Origin: Nitrospira defluvii
Lineage (GTDB): Bacteria > Nitrospirota > Nitrospiria > Nitrospirales > Nitrospiraceae
NCBI GenBank assembly: GCA_000196815.1
Contig: FP929003.1
Coordinates: forward strand, 1,302,001 to 1,366,000
DNA: 64,000 bases
Direction of reading: 5' to 3'
Made by a program: the position numbers and the translations under genes. The notes below the pieces were generated by a model, which was given only the letters and a program-made list of their open reading frames with translations, was not told where the DNA came from and did not search any database. Shown piece after piece: positions 16,052 through 29,001 of this stretch (its first letter is position 1; each line of letters opens with the position of its first letter).

Positions 16052-18328
16052 TCACACCTTCCCGAACATCTTCTCAAAGAATTCCCGATTCTGTTTCATA
16101 TGCTGTTCGATGTCCGAGAGGAGGTGTTTGGCTCCGGCTTGCCAATCTTCTGTCTGGTAGCCTACCCGGCGGGCGAGGAAGATGAATTCATCGGAGTCGG
16201 ACGGCGGGATGACGAGGTCTTTGGTGTTGCCGCGCACCATGCGCAGGCCATCGATGAGCATGCGGATGAAGAGATAGGATTTGCGCAGGTTCTCGCCGGT
16301 GGCGCGGGGGATGAGCCCTACGTCGATCAGGGCGGCTAAGGCCCGGAGGGTGTTCGGCGTGCGCAGGCTCGTGTGCCGGTGGCCGTGCATGACCTGCAGG
16401 TACTGGATGGCGTATTCCAGCGTGACGATGCCGCCGTGGCTGTGCTTGAGGTTGATTTGGCCCGGCTCGACGAGTTGTTTGACCTGTTGCCGCCGCAGGT
16501 CGAGCGCCACCGCCAGATCCCAGGGTGCGCCGCTGTAGACGAAGCCGTCGCGATGGGCTTCGACTTTCTTGCCGAGTGCGGCGTCGCCCGCGATATGGCG
16601 CAGCTTAATGAGCGCCTGCCGCTCGAACGGAGCCGCCTGGCCTTCGGCGCTGTAATACTTGCAGACTTCATCAAAGGCATTGGCAAGGGACCCCTTGCCG
16701 CCGTGGGGCCGCAACCGGACGTCGATGTGAAAAATGCCTTCCTGTTTGGCTTCGATCCATTGCAAAAATTCCTGCGCGAGGCGTTCGAAGTATTCGCTGT
16801 TCTCGATCCCCTGTTTGCCGCTTGTGCGTCCGGGTCCGCCGTAGACGAACAGCACCTCGATGTCGGAGGCATAGCCCATTTCCTTGCCGCCGAATTTTCC
16901 CGCGCCAAGGATGGCAAATGGACAGGGCTTTCTGTTGGTCAAACGGGGGCTGCCGTAGAGCTTCGTCAGCTTGGCCTGGCAGTCGAGGAGGCTGCGTTCG
17001 ACGATCACTTCCGCCAGTTCTGAGATGGCGAGGGAGAAGTCGGGCAGGCTCGTCCCCGGTTCGACGATGTGTTTCATGTCGATGCGGAAGAGTTCCTGGT
17101 CTTTGAAGCGGTTGAGCGCTTCCTTCCGCGCCTCGTCGGTCTTGGCCTTGGCGATGGCGCGGTTCAGTTCCTTGCGCAACGTTGCCTGGGATTTGATGAG
17201 CGGCGCATCGCGATAATCTTTCAGCAACGGCAGCAAGTTGACGTGTTGCCGGCGGAGGAAGTCTTCCCACAGAAAATCACTCGCCCCGAGCAGCCGTGCC
17301 AGGAGCGGAAAGGTGTTCTTGTCTTTCACGAAGGCCCAGGCCTGTTTTCGCCCGGCCTGACGAGAACCTTCAAACACGAGGTCCAGGAACTGGTCGAAGG
17401 CTTCCAGCGCCTTGGCCGGATCGGGCGCCCAGGTGAGGGCATGGGTGAACTGTTTGATGAGCACGGCGGTGAGGCGCAACTGCTCCAGGTCGCCCGGATC
17501 GAGCAGCTTCTGTCCGAAGCGGTTGCGGATGTAAAAACGATCGTGCAGCTTGCCGTCTTCGATCGCGAACAGCGCCTTGCTGATGTAGACGTTGCGCATT
17601 GCCAGCGCGTTCGCGAACGCATAGAGAAAGGCCGGCGTGTCGTCGGACCGGATGTCCATGATCGTATCGGTCGCCGACTGGCTGTTGTCGAAAGTGATCT
17701 GGACGGTGTGGAGCAGGCCGCTGAAGGAACTTCGGCGTTTGCCCAGGTGTTCGACTAATTGGCGGTTGACCTGCTGCCGGGCCTCGTCCAGTTGTCCTTC
17801 GTCGAGCAGCATGATCATGCGGGTGAGTTGGTCGGTCAGGCGTTTGCGATTTGCAGCAGCAAACGTCTGCCCCTCGATGGGGCTCACCGTGAACACGTCC
17901 ACGATCTTCTTCCGCGTAAGTCCGGGGCGACCTTGCGGCCTTGTCCGGATCGGGTACGGATCTGCCGATCGGCTACGGCTGGATTGTTCACTTTCTGCAG
18001 AAGTAAAGATGCGCCCTTCCTCGATGTTGAGACCGAAGGCAGACAGGAGCCCGCAGATCGTGGCGAATTCCGAAAAGTAATCGTAGGCCACGATGGTGAT
18101 GAGGAAGTGGCCCCCTGTGGTGTCCTGAATGGACACATCGCATGGATGGTCCGGTGTGAGGGTGGCGGCTTGCTTGACGTGTGCGGCGAGTGTCTTCGGC
18201 GGAAAGGCGGAGAAATAGTCCGGGTCCATCCGCGTGACGAAGTCTTGCAGGATGTCGTGGTCGATGTCCTGGCAGAGCGGAGCCAGGGTCGCGAGGATCT
18301 GGTCGCGGTCGGCGTTCGCGTGCAGCAT
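16052..18328 (-). CDS. GlnE-type nucleotidyltransferase with two N-terminal ACT domains
   Basis: A 758-residue protein with an unusual order of domains. Residues about 75-150 form a first ACT-like unit (FLITIVAYDYFSEFATICGL then KKIVDVFTVSP), interrupted by a basic insertion at 111-140. Residues about 220-275 form a second ACT unit (TIMDIRSDDTPAFLYAFANA then LHDRFYIRNRFGQKL); both resemble the C-terminal ACT domains of GlnD. The rest is a GlnE-family nucleotidyltransferase and helical domain with GAGKFGGKEMGYASDIEVLF at 475-494. The second metal-binding acid is Glu491 instead of the usual Asp (SDxD), while Asp489 and the later HIDVRLRPHGGKGSL block are kept. The GYxSD form resembles the adenylylating half of GlnE. 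A glutamine-synthetase-modifying enzyme sensing a small molecule directly is the likely reading. Confidence 0.8.
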   Translation of the reverse strand: MLHANADRDQILATLAPLCQDIDHDILQDFVTRMDPDYFSAFPPKTLAAHVKQAATLTPDHPCDVSIQDTTGGHFLITIVAYDYFSEFATICGLLSAFGLNIEEGRIFTSAESEQSSRSRSADPYPIRTRPQGRPGLTRKKIVDVFTVSPIEGQTFAAANRKRLTDQLTRMIMLLDEGQLDEARQQVNRQLVEHLGKRRSSFSGLLHTVQITFDNSQSATDTIMDIRSDDTPAFLYAFANALAMRNVYISKALFAIEDGKLHDRFYIRNRFGQKLLDPGDLEQLRLTAVLIKQFTHALTWAPDPAKALEAFDQFLDLVFEGSRQAGRKQAWAFVKDKNTFPLLARLLGASDFLWEDFLRRQHVNLLPLLKDYRDAPLIKSQATLRKELNRAIAKAKTDEARKEALNRFKDQELFRIDMKHIVEPGTSLPDFSLAISELAEVIVERSLLDCQAKLTKLYGSPRLTNRKPCPFAILGAGKFGGKEMGYASDIEVLFVYGGPGRTSGKQGIENSEYFERLAQEFLQWIEAKQEGIFHIDVRLRPHGGKGSLANAFDEVCKYYSAEGQAAPFERQALIKLRHIAGDAALGKKVEAHRDGFVYSGAPWDLAVALDLRRQQVKQLVEPGQINLKHSHGGIVTLEYAIQYLQVMHGHRHTSLRTPNTLRALAALIDVGLIPRATGENLRKSYLFIRMLIDGLRMVRGNTKDLVIPPSDSDEFIFLARRVGYQTEDWQAGAKHLLSDIEQHMKQNREFFEKMFGKV

Positions 18329-18338
18329 GTGTCGCTGG

Positions 18339-18344
18339 AGTATA
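18339..18344 (-). promoter_or_regulatory. -10 box of the ACT-GlnE gene
   Basis: On the minus strand TATACT lies 10 bases upstream of the ATG at 18328, leaving a 5' leader of only about 0-4 bases. No good -35 hexamer or SD was found. The transcript may be leaderless. Confidence 0.4.
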
Positions 18345-18360
18345 CCCGAAGGCGGTCTCG

Positions 18361-18389
18361 TTGTACCGGAAGAATTGCGCCAGTATAAT
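18361..18389 (+). promoter_or_regulatory. Promoter of the glnE-like gene
   Basis: TTGTAC (18361-18366) and TATAAT (18384-18389) are spaced by 17 bases, close to sigma-70 consensus. The ATG follows only 8 bases after the -10 box, so the mRNA would start at or just before the start codon (leaderless); no SD is present. Confidence 0.65.
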
Positions 18390-18397
18390 GCGGCCTC

Positions 18398-21864
<3,467 letters not shown>

Positions 21865-21911
21865 TTAATCGTCCAGTAGTCGTTTTTCAGGTGTTTGGGG
21901 GTCAGACAGAA

Positions 21912-22214
21912 TTAGTTGGTGAAGATGCCGAGGATGTCTTCTTCCTTGAGGATGAGGCACTCTTCGTCTTCGATCCGGAGCTTGCTGCCGGAATACTTGT
22001 CGAACAACACCTGGTCGCCGACCTTGATGTTCTCGACCTTCTTCCCGATGGCCTGCACAATACCCCGCTGCGGCTTTTCCTTCGCAGAGTCAGGGACATA
22101 GATCCCACCGGAGGTCCGTTCCATTTCCTCGGTGTAGGTGACGAACAAACGGTCACCGAGCGGCTGAAAATTCTTTGCAGCTGTGGACTTCTTGTCTTTC
22201 GCTTCCGTAGCCAT
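21912..22214 (-). CDS. groES: Co-chaperonin GroES
   Basis: A 100-residue co-chaperonin that caps the GroEL ring. Family blocks are FQPLGDRLFVTYTEEMERTS with the mobile loop GGIYVPDSAKEKPQ, and KVGDQVLFDKYSGSKLRIED. The start ATG at 22214 is chosen because GGAGG precedes it at the usual spacing; a TTG two codons upstream would overlap the SD. It is first in the groES-groEL operon. A predicted promoter at 22329-22356 and a leader hairpin at 22268-22287 precede it. Confidence 0.96.
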   Translation of the reverse strand: MATEAKDKKSTAAKNFQPLGDRLFVTYTEEMERTSGGIYVPDSAKEKPQRGIVQAIGKKVENIKVGDQVLFDKYSGSKLRIEDEECLILKEEDILGIFTN

Positions 22215-22267
22215 ACCCAATCCTCCTTCTGGTAATGAGCGTCGAGGCCCTAATGTACAGTTGTGTG

Positions 22268-22287
22268 AAAGCTGGTAAATCAGCTTT
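22268..22287 (-). other. Perfect 7-bp hairpin in the groES leader
   Basis: AAAGCTG (22268-22274) is the exact inverse of CAGCTTT (22281-22287) around a 6-base loop. It lies about 55 bases upstream of groES and downstream of the predicted promoter. It is not a CIRCE element. It could be an RNA structure or an operator. Confidence 0.45.
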
Positions 22288-22328
22288 GACGTGTTACCGC
22301 AAGGGCTACCTGCAGTAAACCCGAGACA

Positions 22329-22356
22329 TAGATAGCGCTAGCAAGAGGCAAGTCAA
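22329..22356 (-). promoter_or_regulatory. Predicted groES-groEL promoter
   Basis: On the minus strand TTGACT (22351-22356) and TATCTA (22329-22334) are spaced by 16 bases. The leader to the groES ATG is about 105 bases. The rest of the 312-base gap (22357-22526) holds no gene or recognisable signal. Confidence 0.5.
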
Positions 22357-22526
22357 TGGATGGATGATAAAATTATTCTACGGTGAGATGCAATGGGATA
22401 ATAGCCCCTAAGATATTGATTCTCTAGAGCCTGCTTTCTGAGTCTTTCCTTCTATATTTCGCAAATGCTCGCCTCAAGGTTGCGCCAAGGGCTCAGGTCG
22501 GAGTCAGAGGGAAGGCGAAATCCTGA

Positions 22527-24098
22527 TTACTGGGCAGGCGAGAGGGTCTTACGGGCCAGCAGCTCCAGGATATGGCGGGTGATCTGTTGGGCGGCCTCAC
22601 TGGTACGGGCCGTTCGTAGCGCCGGCACATTGTAATCGTCCAGGCCCCAACTCCACTGGATGGTTCCTGACGCAAACACGGGAGATCCGCTCGGAGTTTG
22701 GTAGAGGGTCATATCGCCATACACGATCTGTCCATCCCGTAGGTAGGGAGAATGGGCAAGGATCACCAAACCGGCCGGCCCGTCGGGGAACGCCCGGTCG
22801 ATCTCGTATCCCAGCAGGCCGGGCAGGCGATGGTCAGGCGGCAAAGGGATGCCACTGAACAGCGGATGAGCGGGACGGGTGATGACCAGATCTCCGTCCA
22901 CCGGAACGGTCTCGAACATCACGCCGATTAGCTGGTGTTCGGGTCGGTTCAGTGGCTGATCGCGCCATTGAACGGTGATCAGGTGGTCGTTGGACGGATC
23001 GCCATCCAGGGCATAGGGATCCTCCGCCAGAGCCACCTCCTTATATGACACCATGGTTCGGTTCGGTTCGCCTGTGATTGGGCTGGGTTCGAGCCGGATT
23101 TGCCAGTAACAGGTATTGGCAGAAAAGAAGCCGAGTCCCAGGCCCTGGTCGCGGGCCCCCTCCACATGGCGTCGCATTTCATCGGACCAGTATTCATCGT
23201 GGCCGACCGACAGCCAGGCCCTGTGGCCCTTCCAGAAATCTGATCGGCTGTGGGTGTCGATATCGGTGCTGTAGGTGACGTCGTAGCCATTGCGCTCCAG
23301 CCAACGGACCATGTTGTATTCCCACCCGGCGGTCGAGAGAGAGCGGGTCGGGTGGATCGACATGGCGGTCAGGAACTCTCCGGCACCTACGCCGCTGCCG
23401 CCTTGAGGATGTTGGCTTCGGCCATAGGGACGGTTGAACGAGACTTTCCGTGCCCAGCGTTCTTCGCGGCTGTTCGATGGATAGGTCGATTTGCCGCCCC
23501 AGTTGTTATAGGCCTGGAAGGTTGTGACGCTGGACTGAAACAGAAAGTCGGCCGGCCGGTCGTCTTCCCTGACGACGAAGATAATGTAGCTTTGTTTGCC
23601 GCTGGTTGCGCCGGTCAACTTGGCGAGGTAGATGCCGCTCAGCCATTCACCGGGGTCGTCCGTTGCCGTGTTCAGCGTGTACGACACCTGCCAATCGCAT
23701 TCGATCAGTCCGGTCACCGGGTCTGCCGACGGCATCGGCTGCCGCACCCCCGGCAGCGAAATGCCGCCTTGGACCAACCGGGCTCCGGCGCCAGCATACC
23801 AACCCATCCGATAGATGGCGACGGTGATACGTGGGTCGGTGCTATGGATGTGGAAGTGGAGCTTGTCCCCGCGCTGGATGCTGGTGGCGGAGGCATACCC
23901 TTCGACCTCATGGTCGGCCGGGTCGGTGAGGATCCAGTCGGTACCGCCCGGTCGGGCATTTTCCCGGGTAATGGGAGAGTCGGCGAGTGAGCGGACGGGT
24001 GAAACGATTTCGCCGACCGCCGCCAGTAGGAAGCCGGCGATGGCGATCCTGAAGAAGGTCGCCGTCCTACATCCGAAGGCGGTCAAAGTCTTTGACAT
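22527..24098 (-). CDS. Secreted N,N-dimethylformamidase-like protein
   Basis: A 523-residue exported protein whose body resembles the large-subunit domain of N,N-dimethylformamidase. Landmarks are a jelly-roll-like N-terminal part with ITVAIYRMGWYAGAGARLVQ, then FQAYNNWGGKSTY, and the strongly conserved SVGHDEYWSDEMRRHVE motif of that family. An N-terminal hydrophobic segment (RIAIAGFLLAAVGEIV) indicates export. The ATG at 24098 lies inside the end of the sigma-factor gene (32-base overlap), so the two genes are probably co-transcribed. Only a minority of proteins with this domain have been tested, so amidase activity and substrate are unknown; the fold assignment is reasonable. Confidence 0.7.
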   Translation of the reverse strand: MSKTLTAFGCRTATFFRIAIAGFLLAAVGEIVSPVRSLADSPITRENARPGGTDWILTDPADHEVEGYASATSIQRGDKLHFHIHSTDPRITVAIYRMGWYAGAGARLVQGGISLPGVRQPMPSADPVTGLIECDWQVSYTLNTATDDPGEWLSGIYLAKLTGATSGKQSYIIFVVREDDRPADFLFQSSVTTFQAYNNWGGKSTYPSNSREERWARKVSFNRPYGRSQHPQGGSGVGAGEFLTAMSIHPTRSLSTAGWEYNMVRWLERNGYDVTYSTDIDTHSRSDFWKGHRAWLSVGHDEYWSDEMRRHVEGARDQGLGLGFFSANTCYWQIRLEPSPITGEPNRTMVSYKEVALAEDPYALDGDPSNDHLITVQWRDQPLNRPEHQLIGVMFETVPVDGDLVITRPAHPLFSGIPLPPDHRLPGLLGYEIDRAFPDGPAGLVILAHSPYLRDGQIVYGDMTLYQTPSGSPVFASGTIQWSWGLDDYNVPALRTARTSEAAQQITRHILELLARKTLSPAQ

Positions 24099-25089
24099 CC
24101 TTCTTGATGTAGTCGCGGAGGCGTTTAATGATCCGCGCCTCCAACTGCCTGGTGCGTTCCTTGGTGATGCCGTATTTGGCGCCCATGTCCTCCAGGGTCA
24201 ACGGTGTTTCGGAAAGGATGCGGTTGCGCAGGATGTCTTCTTCCCGCTCATCAAGGGTCTTCGTGAATTCGGCCAGCTTCCGGCGGAATAGCGCCTTGAG
24301 TTGGGTATCGGCCAGTCGTTCGTCCGCCGGCTGCTCATGCGCAGGCAGGATATCCATGAGCGTTCCATCGTTCTCCTGGCCGATGGGCTGATCGAGTGAC
24401 AGTTCCCAGCTGCCGAGCCGCTGATCCATCTCGATGACATCGCGTTCGCGCACGTTGAGGCGATCCGCCAGGAGTTTGCTGTCCGGCGCGAAGCCTTCCC
24501 GTTCGAGCTTGGCCTTTTCCTTCTTCAGATTGTAGAAGAGCTTGCGCTGGTCCTGGGTCGTGCCGACTTTGATCAATCGGTAGGTATTCAGCAGGTACCG
24601 GAGAATGTAGGCCCTCGCCCACCAGGCCGCGTAGGCATAAAAGCGGACGTTCTTCGTGGGGTCGAATTTTTTGATCGCCTGGAGCAGGCCGACGTTGCCT
24701 TCCTGAATCAAATCCATGTGGTCGGCGCCGGTATGGAGGTACTCCGACGCAATGGAGACGGAGACCCGCAGGTTGGCGAGGATGAGCTTCATGGCCGCAT
24801 CGCGGCTACCCCGGAGCTGGTATTCCTCGAAGAGCCGGAGTTCTTCTTCTTTGCTCAGGTAGGGATAACGACGGATTTCTGTCAGGTATTGCTGGAGCGT
24901 GGTGACCGGGACCAGGGAGGTTGAGAGCGGGGCCTCCTGCGGTTCCTTCGACGGCTGGTGGTCGGCGGCCTCATGTTCCTCCGTGACCTCTTCGTCCGTC
25001 GGCTCAAGGGCCTCGGGTTCGATGGCGTCGGCGTCTTCGTCCAAGTCTGCGTGAGAATCCGAGTCGTGCGTCTGTTTGCGCTGTGTCAT
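24067..25089 (-). CDS. rpoH: RpoH-type alternative sigma factor (sigma-32 family)
   Basis: A 340-residue sigma-70-family factor without region 1.1. An acidic N-terminal extension of about 60 residues precedes region 1.2 (LQQYLTEIRRYPYLSKEEEL). Region 2 shows NLRVSVSIASEYLHTGADHM, DLIQEGNVGLLQAIKKFDPT and FYAYAAWWARAYILRYLLNT. The RpoH box QRKLFYNLKKEK follows, which distinguishes heat-shock sigma-32 from RpoD and RpoS. Region 4.2 is LTLEDMGAKYGITKERTRQL. It lies 1.8 kb upstream of groES on the same strand, with a secreted-protein gene between. Regulation of groESL by this factor is likely from family knowledge but not shown. The start has no strong SD. Confidence 0.85.
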   Translation of the reverse strand: MTQRKQTHDSDSHADLDEDADAIEPEALEPTDEEVTEEHEAADHQPSKEPQEAPLSTSLVPVTTLQQYLTEIRRYPYLSKEEELRLFEEYQLRGSRDAAMKLILANLRVSVSIASEYLHTGADHMDLIQEGNVGLLQAIKKFDPTKNVRFYAYAAWWARAYILRYLLNTYRLIKVGTTQDQRKLFYNLKKEKAKLEREGFAPDSKLLADRLNVRERDVIEMDQRLGSWELSLDQPIGQENDGTLMDILPAHEQPADERLADTQLKALFRRKLAEFTKTLDEREEDILRNRILSETPLTLEDMGAKYGITKERTRQLEARIIKRLRDYIKKDVKDFDRLRM

Positions 25090-25294
25090 AGGGGTCGAAA
25101 CTGTGGGCCGCCAGCCAGGACGCTCATCATGAATCGTCCGGGCAGGGGTTGACTATACCAGATGTCGGGTGTCAGGCAACAACGTGATAGGCCGGCTTGT
25201 CCGCGCGTCCCTTGCGTCTCTGAAATCGCGCCTCGTATAGTGCGGGAATGATGCTGAAAAACTACACGGATGGCATGGACGCAGCCGGCGCGGA

Positions 25295-26536
25295 ATGAAG
25301 TCGTTGATGAGTCTCAACACGTTGGGGGTCGCCTTGCGCAGCGGGCATTGGCCGACCCTGGCCGGGGCCTGGGTGCATCTCACCGTGAGTTTCATGGTGT
25401 GGCTGTTGTTCGGAGCCTTGGCCGTGGCGATCGGGCAGGAGCTCGGGTTGAGCGCGACCCAACAGAGTGTGTTGGTGGCGCTGCCGTTGCTGGGCGGCGC
25501 GGTGCTGCGAATTGCCGCCGGCTGGGCCTGTGATTGGTATGGGACGAAGCGGACCGGTCTGCTGGTGCTGGGCGTTCAACTGCTCGCGGTCATCTGGGCG
25601 GTGTTCGGGGGGAGAAGTTATGCGGAGCTCCTTGGCATTGCGCTCCTGCTGGGTGCCGGAGGGGCGAGTTTTGCGGTGGCGATGCCGGTGGCCAGCCGGG
25701 CCTATCCCGCGACCCATCAAGGTCTGGTGTTGGGCCTGGTGGCCTCGGGAAATATCGGAACCGTGTTGGTGCTGCTGCTCGCGCCGCGATGGGAAACGGC
25801 ACTCGGGTGGCACTGGGCCTGCGGAATCATGGCCATCCCCATTCTGATCGCGATCGGTCTCTTTACTACTGTGGTGCAGAGCGAGCCGATCGTGCGGGCG
25901 GAAGGAGAGGGAGCCTGGTGGCAGGCGGCCTGGGCGATGGCGCGGGTGCCGTCGGTCTATTGGCTCTGTATGATTTACGGCGTCACGTTCGGTGGATTCG
26001 TCGGGCTGACGAGTTTTCTCCCGGTATTGTTGCACGATCAGTATGGGAGCGATCCGATCGTCGGTGGTTCCATTGCCGCGCTCTGCGGGTTCACGGGAAG
26101 TCTGATTCGTCCGGTCGGCGGATATGTAGCGGATCGATGGGGCGGGCTGCCGGTGCTGGTCGGGGTGTTTGTTGCACTCGCTTCGATGACGGTGCTGGCG
26201 GGGTCGCTTCCGGCGTTGCCCTGGGCCGTAGGGTTGCTGGTGGCGACGATTGCCGTGATGGGGTTCGGGAACGGGGTGATTTTTCAAATCGTCTCCGAGT
26301 GGTTTCCAAAGGACATCGGTCTGGCCTCCGGCCTGGTGGGCGCGGCCGGCGGGATCGGCGGGTTCCTGGTGCCCATCGGGTTCGGATTGCTGCGGGAAAG
26401 TACGGGCACCTTCCTGTTCGGATTCGTGGGATTGGCGGTCGTGAGTGCCGCCGCGGCGATGACGGTGGCTCCGGCCCTGCGGTGGCGTCCGCAGGCCGTC
26501 GTGCCGGCCCCGAGCCCCGGTAGTTTTTCCCGTTGA
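25295..26536 (+). CDS. Nitrate/nitrite transporter of the NNP (NarK) family
   Basis: A 413-residue major-facilitator protein with 12 hydrophobic segments. The two nitrate-signature regions are recognisable: GAGGASFAVAMPVASRAYPA with HQGLVLGLVASGNIG, and GFGNGVIFQIVSEWFPKDIG with GLVGAAGGIGGF. The second is highly conserved in NarK, NasA and NrtP proteins. Direction and preference (nitrate uptake, nitrite uptake or nitrate/nitrite exchange) cannot be read from sequence; in a nitrite oxidiser nitrite import or nitrate export are both sensible. The start at 25295 has only a weak SD; an ATG at 25307 is an alternative. It stands alone between the divergent sigma-factor gene and ribBA. Confidence 0.88.
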   Translation: MKSLMSLNTLGVALRSGHWPTLAGAWVHLTVSFMVWLLFGALAVAIGQELGLSATQQSVLVALPLLGGAVLRIAAGWACDWYGTKRTGLLVLGVQLLAVIWAVFGGRSYAELLGIALLLGAGGASFAVAMPVASRAYPATHQGLVLGLVASGNIGTVLVLLLAPRWETALGWHWACGIMAIPILIAIGLFTTVVQSEPIVRAEGEGAWWQAAWAMARVPSVYWLCMIYGVTFGGFVGLTSFLPVLLHDQYGSDPIVGGSIAALCGFTGSLIRPVGGYVADRWGGLPVLVGVFVALASMTVLAGSLPALPWAVGLLVATIAVMGFGNGVIFQIVSEWFPKDIGLASGLVGAAGGIGGFLVPIGFGLLRESTGTFLFGFVGLAVVSAAAAMTVAPALRWRPQAVVPAPSPGSFSR

Positions 26537-26601
26537 CAGGGGTGGTTTGAAAAGAGTTAGCTGGGCCACCGAAGCAGGCCGGCCTGCACAATCGAGGGAC
26601 T

Positions 26602-27810
26602 ATGGCGACACCGTTTAATTCGATCGAAGACGCGATTAAAGATATCAAGAAGGGGAAGTTCATCATCCTCGTCGATGACGAAGATCGCGAAAACGAGGGC
26701 GATCTCGTGATGGCGGCCGGCAAGGTGACGCCACATGCCGTGAATTTCATGGCCAAACATGCGCGTGGCCTCATCTGTCTGGCGCTGACCCCGGAACGCG
26801 TCGAGGAATTACAACTGACCCCGCAGGCGGCGGAGAACACGGCCACCTTCGGCACCGCGTTCACGGTCTCCATCGACGCGCGCAAAGGAATCACCACCGG
26901 GATTTCGGCGGCCGATCGTGCCACGACCATTCATGTCGCGATCGATCCCCGTTCGACTCCGGCCGACCTTGCGCGCCCCGGCCACATTTTTCCCCTCAAG
27001 TCACAAGTCGGCGGGGTACTTCGACGCGCGGGGCAGACGGAAGGGTCGGTTGACCTGGCACGATTGGCCGGACTCTACCCGGCCGGCGTCATCTGCGAGA
27101 TCATGAACGAAGACGGCACGATGGCCCGAGTGCCGGAATTGAACAAGTTTGCCAAACGGCACAAGTTGAAAATGGTCACGATCAAGGCGTTGATCGAGTA
27201 CCGCATGCATCGTGAGACGTTCGTGCGGCGAGCCGCCAGCGCCTTATTGCCTACCACCTTCGGCGATTTTGAAGCGATCGCGTTCGAGAACGATATCGAC
27301 GGCGCGACCCACATTGCGCTGGTAAAGGGCCGGGTGGATGCCGAGACGCCGATGCTGGTCCGGGTCCATTCCGGTTGTCTGACGGCGGATGTGCTGGGAT
27401 CGTTGCGGTGCGACTGTCGTGAGCAACTCCATCGGGCGATGGAGATCATTCAGAAGGACGGTCGAGGTGTGTTGCTCTACCTCAATCAAGAGGGGCGCGG
27501 GATCGGCCTGCTGAATAAGATTCGTGCCTATGGTCTGCAGGATTCCGGCAGCGATACCGTTGAAGCGAATCTGCAGCTCGGTTTCAAGGCCGATCTGCGG
27601 GACTATGGAGTCGGCGCGCAGATCCTCGTGCAGCTCGGGCTGCATCGAATCCGCCTGATTACGAACAATCCGCGCAAGATTGTCGGCATTGAGGGCTACG
27701 GCCTGAAGGTGGTCGAACGGGTGCCGATCGAGATCGCTCCCCGCGCCGACAACGAAAAATATCTCCGCACCAAAAAGGCCAAGCTCGGCCACCTTTTGAA
27801 GAAGGTCTAG
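26602..27810 (+). CDS. ribBA: 3,4-dihydroxy-2-butanone 4-phosphate synthase / GTP cyclohydrolase II
   Basis: A 402-residue bifunctional riboflavin enzyme. The N-terminal half makes dihydroxybutanone phosphate from ribulose 5-phosphate: [20 protein letters not shown] carries the acidic metal loop, and the [11 protein letters not shown] and PGHIFPLKS blocks follow. The C-terminal half is GTP cyclohydrolase II with the zinc cysteines in [20 protein letters not shown] and the [17 protein letters not shown] signature. Both halves have intact catalytic blocks. It is followed by ribH and nusB, a common bacterial riboflavin arrangement. No FMN riboswitch was seen upstream. Confidence 0.96.
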   Translation: MATPFNSIEDAIKDIKKGKFIILVDDEDRENEGDLVMAAGKVTPHAVNFMAKHARGLICLALTPERVEELQLTPQAAENTATFGTAFTVSIDARKGITTGISAADRATTIHVAIDPRSTPADLARPGHIFPLKSQVGGVLRRAGQTEGSVDLARLAGLYPAGVICEIMNEDGTMARVPELNKFAKRHKLKMVTIKALIEYRMHRETFVRRAASALLPTTFGDFEAIAFENDIDGATHIALVKGRVDAETPMLVRVHSGCLTADVLGSLRCDCREQLHRAMEIIQKDGRGVLLYLNQEGRGIGLLNKIRAYGLQDSGSDTVEANLQLGFKADLRDYGVGAQILVQLGLHRIRLITNNPRKIVGIEGYGLKVVERVPIEIAPRADNEKYLRTKKAKLGHLLKKV

Positions 27811-27971
27811 CGTCGCGCGCCGCTCTCGATCCTGAGTCATCCTCGTGGGGGAAAGATGCGTGCGCCGACGGCCTGAAACGTGTAGCCATTTGAGGGCGTT
27901 TCCAGGTATGATCCCCCTCTTTCTTCGGCACACACACAGTCCATGAGACGTCTGATTCGTTATCTCATCCC

Positions 27972-28514
27972 ATGAAGCTTCGTAAAGGTTCGCAGGACGC
28001 AACGGGGCTAACCTTCGGCATCGTGGCGAGCAAATTTAATAAGTTTGTCACCAGCCGGTTGTTGACGGAGTGCGTGAAGGCGCTGACGAAGGCCGGCGTG
28101 ACGGACGAGGCGATCGAGGTGGTGCGGGTGCCGGGCGCGTTTGAAATTCCCCTTGTGGCCCGCCAGCTTGCTCGATCCGGCCGATTCGATGCGGTCATCT
28201 GTCTCGGCGCCGTGATCCGAGGTGATACGCCGCATTTTGAGTACATCAGCACCGAAGTCAGTCGTGGGATTCTGCAAGCGTCGATGGAGTCGAATATCCC
28301 CGTCATTTTCGGCGTCCTCACCACCGAAACCGTGGCGCAGGCCATTGAGCGCGCCGACCCCGAAAAGTTGAATCGCGGCGCCGATGCGGCGAAAACGGCG
28401 ATCGAAATGGTCAATGTGATGCGACTGCTGAAAAAGGAAGGAAGCGGGGACGCGCCGCAGCCGGCCCCCCAGCCACGACGAGCCGGGCGATCGGCAGCGA
28501 GGCCGAAACGCTGA
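27972..28514 (+). CDS. ribH: 6,7-dimethyl-8-ribityllumazine synthase
   Basis: A 180-residue enzyme that joins dihydroxybutanone phosphate with the aminopyrimidine to give lumazine, the penultimate step to riboflavin. The [17 protein letters not shown] block and the active-site histidine in [11 protein letters not shown] are present; the histidine is residue 88, the number known for the B. subtilis enzyme. The C-terminal 25 residues (rich in Pro, Arg, Ala) extend beyond the usual family length of about 155 and are disordered-looking. The gene follows ribBA by 161 bases and precedes nusB by 13 bases. Confidence 0.96.
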   Translation: MKLRKGSQDATGLTFGIVASKFNKFVTSRLLTECVKALTKAGVTDEAIEVVRVPGAFEIPLVARQLARSGRFDAVICLGAVIRGDTPHFEYISTEVSRGILQASMESNIPVIFGVLTTETVAQAIERADPEKLNRGADAAKTAIEMVNVMRLLKKEGSGDAPQPAPQPRRAGRSAARPKR

Positions 28515-28527
28515 CCGGCGTTGCACT

Positions 28528-29001
28528 ATGGCCTCTCGACATCAAGCCCGCGAACGGGCGGTACAGATTCTCTTTCAATACGACATCCATGGTCAGGCGG
28601 GCCCCTGGCTCGACGATTTCTGGATTCAGTATCCCTTGGCCGAAGAATTGCGGGTGTTCGCGGAGCGATTGGTCGCCGGCGTCCGAGCCAACAAGAAGGA
28701 ACTGGATGCGTTGATCGGCACGTATGCGACCAATTGGAAGGTCAGCCGGATGCCGATCATCGACCGCAATATTCTCCGCATGGGGTGTTTTGAATTGCTG
28801 CATGTGCCGGAGGTGCCGGCCAAGGTCACGCTGAATGAAGCGATCGAGCTGGCCAAGAGTTTCGGCGATGAGGAGGCTTCCAAGTTCGTGAACGGCATTC
28901 TCGACAAGCTGCTCGGGTCGGATGCACGGTTGGAACGGAAGCGTGCCTTTCCCGAATTGCCGGTGGTGGGCAGCGACAGCAGCGTGAAGGGTGATGCGTG
29001 A
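28528..29001 (+). CDS. nusB: Transcription antitermination factor NusB
   Basis: A 157-residue all-helical protein that binds boxA RNA with NusE (S10) in rRNA antitermination complexes. The N-terminal [20 protein letters not shown] and the C-terminal [29 protein letters not shown] segments are typical. ribH-nusB adjacency is widespread. The last codons and stop overlap the left arm of a dispersed repeat (28997-29055). Confidence 0.93.
   Translation: MASRHQARERAVQILFQYDIHGQAGPWLDDFWIQYPLAEELRVFAERLVAGVRANKKELDALIGTYATNWKVSRMPIIDRNILRMGCFELLHVPEVPAKVTLNEAIELAKSFGDEEASKFVNGILDKLLGSDARLERKRAFPELPVVGSDSSVKGDA

Noticed and set aside
22215-22526. CIRCE/HrcA operator upstream of groES
   Set aside because: No TTAGCACTC-N9-GAGTGCTAA type repeat; the only palindrome is an unrelated AAAGCTG/CAGCTTT hairpin.
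27811-27971. Possible FMN riboswitch before ribH
   Set aside because: No conserved RFN core was found; only a weak TATGAT-type box is visible.
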